Below, piece by piece: positions 46,020 to 64,000 of a DNA stretch of 64,000 bases. Every line of letters starts with the position of its first letter. Position 1 is the first letter of the stretch. The notes under the pieces are model-generated. The model was not told where the DNA came from. It worked only from the letters and a program-made list of their open reading frames with translations, and did not search any database. Source of the stretch: Isoetes taiwanensis (taxonomy: Eukaryota; Streptophyta; Lycopodiopsida; Isoetales; Isoetaceae). The stretch spans positions 8,189,525 through 8,253,524 of the forward strand of contig JAJEKV010000017.1 in the NCBI GenBank assembly GCA_021234155.1, written 5' to 3'. The position numbers and the translations under genes are program-made.

Positions 46020-47670
46020 TTCTTCCAAAAGTGGCTAATATTTTGTCCAGCTTTGATGCCAAGAAACATATCTTATCTAGCAGCGACATTATATGCGTCT
46101 CTCTTTTATGGTGGTGCTTATGAAATAGTAAAAAAAGGTATCATGTTTAGACCATTCATCTGCCATAGCGTCACACACTTGACCATTTCTTTCTTTGTCT
46201 TCAACAGATATTTCAATAGCTCATCTTTATTAAAAGCTAATTCTTCTTCATCCACTCCTTCTACTGGGGCTTCTAATCATTGCAACTTTTTCTAGGAATT
46301 CTGGTTTTTTGTCTGACTATTCACATCATCCAATATTAAGCAATGCCTCTTTGCATCAAAAGTTCACTTTCACCCATTTGGAGGCGTGTCTGAACCATAT
46401 TCACTGGAATAAATTTCACTCCCTCGTTGGGCTATTTCCAAGTAGAATTTTTGATTCAGTAGTTTGATTATAGGCTTTTTTAACGCTATTACCCCTTCCA
46501 CCGAGGTCTTTCGCCCGGTGTCGATTACTTCCCTTCCTGGTTGTACCTATTTATCTAACTCTATGTTGTGCTTATTCCAAGATTAAATACTACTCCACCA
46601 CACCAACCCTTCAATATACCAGACACCATATGCCAAAGAATTTAAGAAAAATAGTACGATGACTTAATTGTAAATTTAAAGCGTTGAGGCACATTGTCCA
46701 TCACCATCGCCCATTGGGATTATCAATACCATCCTCGTATACTCCCAGAAATGAAGCCAATCTCATCACATGCCTATGAACTAGATGATGTACACGAAGG
46801 CGATGCCCTAATTTCGAAATACTGAGAGTACACAATGGCAAACCGTAACCACAAAAATAATCCTAGATTTCTAAGAAGAATAAACCATATGTAGAGCCAC
46901 TTTATTGCAAATACGCCTCCAACTTCTGCTTAAACTCCTCCACAACTCAATTGGAAGCATATTATAGGATGTCGCCATTCACCTCATGCCATAGTCACTT
47001 ATTCATCCATTCTTGGTCTGGCTCAAGAGTTCTTGCTCCAAGAATCCACATTGGCTCCCAAACTTGGAGAATCTGGTAATCATGATCATCATAGTTGGAG
47101 CGTACTTGGGGCCAATGTTCATGGGTTTAAGGTGCCCTAACACGCCCCCAAGCTTCTCATGTCTTTGCCATAGCCTAAGAATACCATTTGGAGTCTGCTC
47201 CACATAACACACATTACGTGCCCTCTAGAATGATTCGAAGGTAAGGCTATAACTTGGTTGAGTAACCAACCTATTAGCCTTCAACCACGAGAGCATAAGG
47301 ACGACTCTTGCAGAGGAGAGTAGGTAGTCCAAGAACGTTGTCTCGGAGTTCATTTGGCATAACATTGCATGCGTGATGAACGATTCAAACGTAAGTTCTA
47401 ACTTGGTTGAATAACCAAATCAATTGGAATTGGCCTTCAATCAAGGGAATATAGCACAGCTAGTTCTAAAACGTTATGGCATAACTATATGCTTGTTTGT
47501 TCGGACAATGTGCATCCAAGTTATAATATGTCATTTGCCCGAAATGGAAGGAGAATCTTTGGCCATGATGCGTCTTCGAAACGGCAGGGCTAAAGCATGT
47601 CCAAATTCAATGTACCACTTCTTATATTTCTAATAACACCTCCACGATTACTCCCCCTAAGTATTTGGCT
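46020..47670. other. Intergenic; upstream of the cystinosin gene
   Basis: No gene seen. A diverged direct repeat of about 155-bp spacing (TAACTTGGTTGA-TAACCAA then TTCAA-CA) lies at about 47250-47300 and 47400-47450. The cystinosin promoter must lie near the end, but I see no convincing TATA box. Confidence 0.4.
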
Positions 47671-49522
47671 ATGGGGGATTCATGGAACTCCCCTGCCCTC
47701 GGAGTCTTGTATCAGGTGCTTGGATGGTTCGCTTTTGCCGTCTGGTCCATTAGCTTTTATCCCCAAGTCTTCCTCAATTATCGTCGGAAAAGGTTGGATC
47801 TTTTTATGTTTATTGGATATAGTTGGTATTCTGTTGCTCCATTCCCTTGTTTTATATTCGCTTGTTTTATGGCATTATTGTAGTGTTGTTGGCTTGAATT
47901 TCGACTTCGTGCTGCTCAATCTTACCAAACATTCTTCCTACTTAATCTACAATGCTTCACTCTACTTTAGCTCTGCTGTGCAACAGCAATATCGCAAAAA
48001 ATATGGTGAAAAGGAGGTATTATGATGTTCCTCAATTTTTAACATTAATTTAATATTCAACTATGTCATCTCTCCGCTATTCTGCTTAATAATTTTGTAG
48101 GGTATTTGCAGAGTGGTGTTTTTTATTTGCTTCCCCTTCAGAAGATTGTCTTCTGAAGAAAAGCTAACTAGAAATGAAAAAATTGGATGAAAGAAAAAGG
48201 GATGTACTAAAATTTTGCCGCCTGCTTGTCTTCCTAGTGCTAAATTCCTTTCAGTAGAGGGTCATGATAACTTTGAGGAGTTTCTTCGAGGATAAGCAAC
48301 GAGGGCAGAGAGTGGGCATCTTATGAGCTTTGTAACTTGCAAGAGGACACTTCCATTTGTGAATACAAATTTGTTCATAAAAATGTTTTGAGAATGGAGT
48401 TTTCCTCATTTCAACTTAACAGAGTAGCAGATTACCTTCCCTTTTTCATAAGGATTTGCTCATCTCATGCTGGAACCATCAATGATATTTTGATTGCGAC
48501 AGATGATTCCTGTTGCTGCCAACGATGTTGCTTTTTCAATGCATGCAGTTCTCCTTACCATAGTTACGGGTTACCAGATACTCATCTATGAGGTAAACAA
48601 TTTGTCTTGTCTTTGTCATTCGCAAATGCTGTTGTTCTTTGCTAGTAGTGATGGTTAGATGGTTAACCTATATGTCAAAGTATATTTTATTTCTTCATTA
48701 CTGATAAAAGTTTATCGAATTTTCAGAAAGGTATGCAGAAGGTGTCAAAAGTTGGATCATTAATCACAGCCATAGCATGGGGCTCTGCTTTGGTGTGCCT
48801 TTTAATAGCTTTTCCGCATTCCAATTGGCTATGGCTTGTTTCCAGCTTCAAGTTCATACTCTAAACCTATGCCATATAGGCATCCTATAGTCAAATGCTG
48901 TCTTGGATTTGATATTAAAATTTGAGAATTGTCAATGTGGCAGCATAATCCAGTTGGTAATGACCGCCATTAAATATATACCACAAGTATGTTTGAGCAT
49001 TTGTTTGGTCCCCCTTTTCAGATTCTTTTCTATATATCTGACCTAAATTGGAACCATTGGCAGGCCTGGATGAATTTTGTTAGGAAAAGTACTATTGGGT
49101 GGAGTATAGGCAACATTATACTTGACTTGTCTGGTGGAATTGCAAATTTCCTTCAGATGGCTGTACAGTCAGTGGACCAACGTATGTCTTTGCTGGTTTG
49201 TTTTTTCATTTATGTCGTTTGGGCTTACATGTTTAGCTTTCTGAAATCGCAGACACATTCGTAAACTTTTCTGGTAACATTGGAAAGCTGGGGTTGTCTC
49301 TGGTTTGTTACTGTTCTCGTGTACTTAGAGAGCTAGCATGACTGTATATCTCTAATTTGTCTTGTGTTATTGCAGGAGGTGGTTGCATTTGATATTCTTT
49401 TCATTATACAGCACTATGCATTGTACCCCGAGAAACTTCTTATCAATGAAGATTATTTGCCACTAACATATGACGAGGAGGAGCAAATTAGTATTAATGA
49501 CAACGATCAAAAGAAAACTTAA
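47671..49522 (+). CDS. Cystinosin homologue (lysosomal/vacuolar cystine transporter), 8 exons
   Basis: Exons 47671-47792, 47884-48016, 48503-48592, 48727-48851, 48944-48986, 49064-49181, 49253-49302 and 49376-49522 join in frame to a 275-aa protein with stop TAA. All seven introns are GT-AG. Cystinosin is a seven-helix PQ-loop proton-coupled cystine exporter of the lysosome or vacuole. Both PQ loops are present: [16 protein letters not shown] in exons 1-2, and [20 protein letters not shown] across exons 5-6. The aspartates of [10 protein letters not shown] and NIILDLSGG, at positions known to matter in the human protein, are kept. The length matches plant homologues. ATG 47671 is chosen because it leads directly into the first helix ([12 protein letters not shown]). 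No break is seen, so I consider the gene functional. The last exon is partly duplicated at 56857. Confidence 0.93.
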
Positions 49523-50689
49523 GTCCAAGTTCTGCATTTAAGTACTTGGTAGCTTGTATGTATCCATGACATGGTTCTTAGAAACGTTCTGTATCGCAAT
49601 ACAATTGGTGATATGTTACATCAACAGGAACAACAAAGTGCTGACATTTGATTTGTCTTCCATAAGATAGTGTTTTTAGAGCTTTCAATGCCACAGAAAA
49701 ACCTTGTAACTTGGTTTTACTTGTAATCTAGGGTGTTTAGCTACATGACAAAAGCTATGGAATTTGAATCTTTACTTGCTTTTCGTGCTTTATCAAAAAA
49801 AAAAAATTTTAGGATGGGTCTTGTGACACAACTAAGTGGCCGAATTGAAGTGATGTTCTCATTAAGCTTTTTCAAAATGCTGAATACAAATTTGTGCCCC
49901 TTAATTAGGGGTAGAAATTTTTAGAAAATTTGAAACAAAAAATGTTCCAAAACTAGACAATCATCTGAGAGCATAACAAAGTTGAGAACACAAGATCAAA
50001 ACAAAGTCGAGAACACAAGATAAAACATGAACCATCTGCCATGTAGGCTAAGCAAAGGTGAGAAAAGACAGCTTCTCGTCGAGATGAAAAACCCCGCCTT
50101 TTTGGGTTTTCGAGGAAAACCTTAATGAGAAGCTATCGCCAACACTCTCAAGGAATTCTTGCAGCACTTGAACCAAATGAAGACGACTCGATCGGGGAAA
50201 AAAAATATTCGATTAGTGCTATCTCAAAGATCGGGGAAAAAAAATATTCGATTAGTGCTATCTCAAAGACTACAACGCCACACCGAGAAAGAATGAAAAA
50301 GAAGAATGCCTTGGAGGCTATGATGCCACGCCGAGAAAGAATGAAATAATAAGTATGCCTCAGAGGCTACAGTGCCACGCCAAGAAAAATGAAACATAAG
50401 AACATATGCACTTGCAAAGAACATATAAAAGAAAAAAACATGAAGGATGTCAGAGGCTGTAGAGCGACCCGAAAAGTATAGAAAAATAGACAGAAAGTAA
50501 AGATAAGCAATTGACCAAAAAGAAATGGAGCAACTTCAGCAATGGAACAAACTAACAGAAGATGGGAAATCGGACATGACTTATTGCTGGTGAAGCATCC
50601 AGGGAGAGAGGGTAAGGAAAACTGGTAGGATAGAGAAGGAGGAGAAATCTAGCTCAAGAGAACGCCGATGAATGAAAATGGAAGATAGA
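49523..50689. other. Cystinosin 3' flank
   Basis: This is the presumed 3' UTR and downstream sequence. A perfect 39-bp tandem duplication (units 50190-50228 and 50229-50267) is present and is shared by copy 2 (57662-57739). Open frames at 49733-49924 and 50125-50349 have no recognised domain. Confidence 0.5.
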
Positions 50690-50950
50690 TAGATAGATAG
50701 TATTTTAACGTCACGCCACTAGGCAGCATCCAACTGGACATGTGACCACACACCACACTACATTGCTTGGTTGGGCCCTGCCCCCAACCACTTTACATTG
50801 CGTCTGTGGGTTTTGACACCCAACAGTTCAGAGTGCGATTCTGGACAGTCTCGAACTCGAGACCTATAGTTGCTAGATCTAGTGTTGCTAGAAGAGGCAG
50901 ATCAAATAGATGTGAGTTGAGGCGTTCCCATCCAAGCATTTCTAGGATGG
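50690..50950 (-). mobile_element. SINE-like element with (TATC)n tail
   Basis: On the minus strand it contains GGTCTCGAGTTCGAGACT, similar to a Pol III B box (GGTTCGANNCC). It then continues to CACATGTCCAGTTGG, GTGACGTTAAAATA and a (CTAT)n tail (plus-strand GATA units at 50684-50700). The A box is not clear, so SINE status is tentative. The 3' end resembles that at 18283-18360. It is duplicated at 58162-58422. Confidence 0.4.
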
Positions 50951-52764
50951 GTCCTATGACACAAAGAAGTGGCTAGTAGAAGAGAAATATACCCCAAAAA
51001 GGGAACGTGGCAAAGTAGGCTGACGGAAGGAAAAAGGATGAAAACAAATGACGGGAGGAAATAACAAATAGGATGGCTAAAATACAAGACATGAACGGCA
51101 GATGAGATCACAATGATAAAATGGGATAATGAGACAACAAGATAATAGAGCAACGCGACAAACGAGGCAGAAAGGGCAAGTAAGTATTCCTGAGTACTGG
51201 AGTAAATAACCAAGGCAACAAGAGTAAAATGGAAGGAAGAGAAAGCCAGGAAAATGGAGCAAAAGGGAAAAGAGAAGACAGGGACAATGGAACAATGAAG
51301 AAGTAGAATGAGTAAGTAAAGCTGGAATCCGAACAATGGGATGCATTAAAATGAAGAAACAATGGAACAATGCAGACAGAGATGGAAAATGAACATATAA
51401 ATGAACGACACAATGGAACAATGTAGTAAGAGGTGGAGAAGTAACTTATGGGATAACAAGAGACAAAGCCATTATGACATTATCAAAGTAAAGATCTCAA
51501 ATGATATGAACTAGAAAATACTACACTAACAAAGATACTATAAACCGAACTAAACTAACAAACAATAAAAAAGGAGCAAGAAGACAAAGAAACCAAAGAA
51601 GGAATGATGCAACTAAGGAGAATAATGTCAAGAAAGTTAAATGGAACAATAAGCAATGCAAACATAACAAAATAAAGGAATGATATCAAATGGGGCTACT
51701 AAGATTATGAGGAGCGTATAGCAATTATAGCGCAATAAAGCCACAATGGCGCCAATCAAAATTAATAGAATAGACAGAGCAAAGAAGAGAGTTGAAGAAT
51801 GGACCCATCAACACCACAACTAAAAAGTTGCTAGTCGATACTGAAGGGACAATTGAGATAATTGTAATAGAAGGAGGAAGATGAAACAAAAGACAATGAG
51901 ATGAAATGAAATAATCAAATGACATGGGTTGACAGAAATGTACAAAATGACAGCATATAGCAACATGCCGAAATAAAGATAATGATAGATTCTATAGCAA
52001 GGTCCTAGATAGGGCCAAGTGGAAAAATCAAGAAAAAAAGAGCAAGTACAGAATGCCAGAATACCAGAACAACGTAGTGCATAAAGTGATAAATGGAATA
52101 ACTAGACAACAAATGTAACGGAATAATGGAATAAACAAGGCAGAAGGGGCAAGGAAAGGGTGTCAGAGTAATAGGACAACAAAACATACAAGATGGAAAA
52201 GGAACTGTGTTAGAGTACCAGAACAACGAAATACATAAAGTGAACAAAAAGGAACAATGCAGTGAACGATGGGAAAGGAACTCTTGGGATAAAAGTAAAC
52301 AAATCCACCAATATGAGAATAACAAAAATAATCACCACCACCACAACAACAAAGCCAAGATCTGACAGAATTATTGCACTAAAGAATACTACGTCAGCAA
52401 AAGATACGATAAGACCGGATGAACATAGATAGCAAATAGAAAAGAAGCAACGTGTCAAAGAAACCATGGGAGAAAAATGATGCAATTAATGGAGTAATAA
52501 TTTGAACATAAATTAAAAAAGAGCCAGAACTAAAATATATAATGAGGAAAACACTTTAGAAGAACCATTGACCATGGCAAAACGAGCATCGCCAAGCATA
52601 TACCCAAAGGAACCATGGAAAGCCAAACATAGGCAGACGCACAAGAAGTAAAGAATGTGAGAATGTAGTAGAACCGATAAGGAATGCAACTAAGGCCCAA
52701 AAGCAGCGGGGAAGGCTGGACAACAAGTGCAAACTTGGGCGAATGGAGCAACAAAAAATGCAAG

Positions 52765-52768
<4 letters not shown>
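50951..52768. other. Purine-rich non-coding repeat region
   Basis: Strongly A/G-rich on the plus strand, with recurring GGAACAATG and GGAATAAT words. Two diverged direct copies of about 400-500 bp seem present (about 51110-51640 and 52085-52500): AACAATG-AGT...GGGATAA-AGTAAA, then AAAGATAC, then GAAACCA-AGGA-GATGCAA. The phenylalanine/serine-rich minus-strand frames of 100-144 aa (50902-51421 and others) follow from this composition. Confidence 0.5.

Positions 52769-52796
<28 letters not shown>
52769..52796. repeat. (GA)n array 1 (28 bp)
   Basis: A perfect GA dinucleotide tract at the 3' side of LINE copy 1. Confidence 0.95.
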
Positions 52797-56856
<4,060 letters not shown>

Positions 56857-56994
56857 GCATTTGATATTCTTTTCATTATACAGCACTATGCATTGTACCC
56901 CGAGAAACTTCTTATCAATGAAGATTATTTGCCACTAACATATGACGAGGAGGAGCAAATTAGTATTAATGACAACGATCAAAAGAAAACTTAA
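56857..56994 (+). pseudogene. Partial duplicate of cystinosin exon 8
   Basis: The last 138 bp of the coding exon ([16 protein letters not shown]... to TAA) is repeated next to LINE sequence, without a splice acceptor or upstream exons. It cannot encode a transporter by itself. Confidence 0.92.

Positions 56995-63941
<6,947 letters not shown>

Positions 63942-64000
<59 letters not shown>
63942..64000. repeat. (GA)n array 6, runs off the window
   Basis: Perfect GA tract at the 5' junction of LINE copy 3'. Its far side is outside the window. Confidence 0.95.

Noticed and set aside
45749-46295. Poly-leucine, poly-tyrosine and Asn-Ser frames
   Set aside because: These are translations of the (ATTACT)n microsatellite in different frames.
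47597-48025. 142-aa ORF reading through cystinosin exon 1, intron 1 and exon 2
   Set aside because: It is in a different frame from the conserved protein in exon 1 and reads through an intron. The spliced model gives a complete family match.
50902-51421. Hydrophobic Phe/Ser/Leu-rich minus-strand frames of 101-144 aa, repeated at 58374-58893
   Set aside because: These are complements of a purine-rich non-coding region. Three overlapping frames are equally open, and no domain or conserved start is seen.

Overview
The window reads as nuclear DNA of a land plant. The evidence is one complete intron-containing plant-type cystinosin gene with GT-AG introns, a decayed Ty3/gypsy chromovirus, an LTR followed by an initiator-Met-tRNA primer-binding site, L1-type LINE debris (a DUF4283-like ORF1 and a zf-RVT tail) and a DUF7869-like fragment. 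A seed-free plant (bryophyte, lycophyte or fern) is my guess from the repeat types. Nothing in the sequence proves it.

Layout. 0-15 kb is a repeat graveyard: a DUF7869-like fragment (16-595), several degenerate tandem arrays (3.46-4.70, 6.90-7.43, 8.38-8.48, 10.15-10.87 and 13.33-13.68 kb) and an L1 LINE tail on the minus strand (14.69-15.24 kb). 16-24 kb holds a duplicated GCATGC-rich repeat, 3' ends of retroposons with short tandem tails, a second partial copy of the gypsy element (20.56-20.79 kb) and a decayed LINE reverse transcriptase (21.6-23.37 kb). 24.15-26.64 kb is a LINE ORF1, followed 60 bp later by a 1,531-bp LTR (26697-28227) and its primer-binding site. 30.1-31.05 kb is dense in inverted repeats, including an array of 15-nt hairpins whose stems covary. 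32.5-37.85 kb is the chromovirus, and 38.28-39.28 kb is a foldback of LTR pieces. 39.3-47.6 kb has no gene I recognise. 47671-49522 is the cystinosin gene in eight exons.

49.4-64 kb is a recent 7,472-bp tandem duplication. Its left breakpoint lies inside the last cystinosin exon and its right breakpoint inside a LINE. The duplicated block carries minus-strand non-LTR retrotransposon copies. Wherever a junction is visible, apart from the duplication breakpoint, these copies abut long (GA)n/(TC)n microsatellite arrays. They share a 3' hairpin that overlaps or lies next to the stop codon, followed by a pentanucleotide tail. I think this (TC)n-associated LINE family is the most interesting system in the window.

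Caution on sequence quality. Comparing duplicated segments shows that many of the differences between copies fall on CAG/CTG trinucleotides, which appear as CG-rich strings such as gcg, cgc or cgag. This looks like systematic consensus error at CHG sites. Many frameshifts, especially in 0-35 kb, may therefore not be real.
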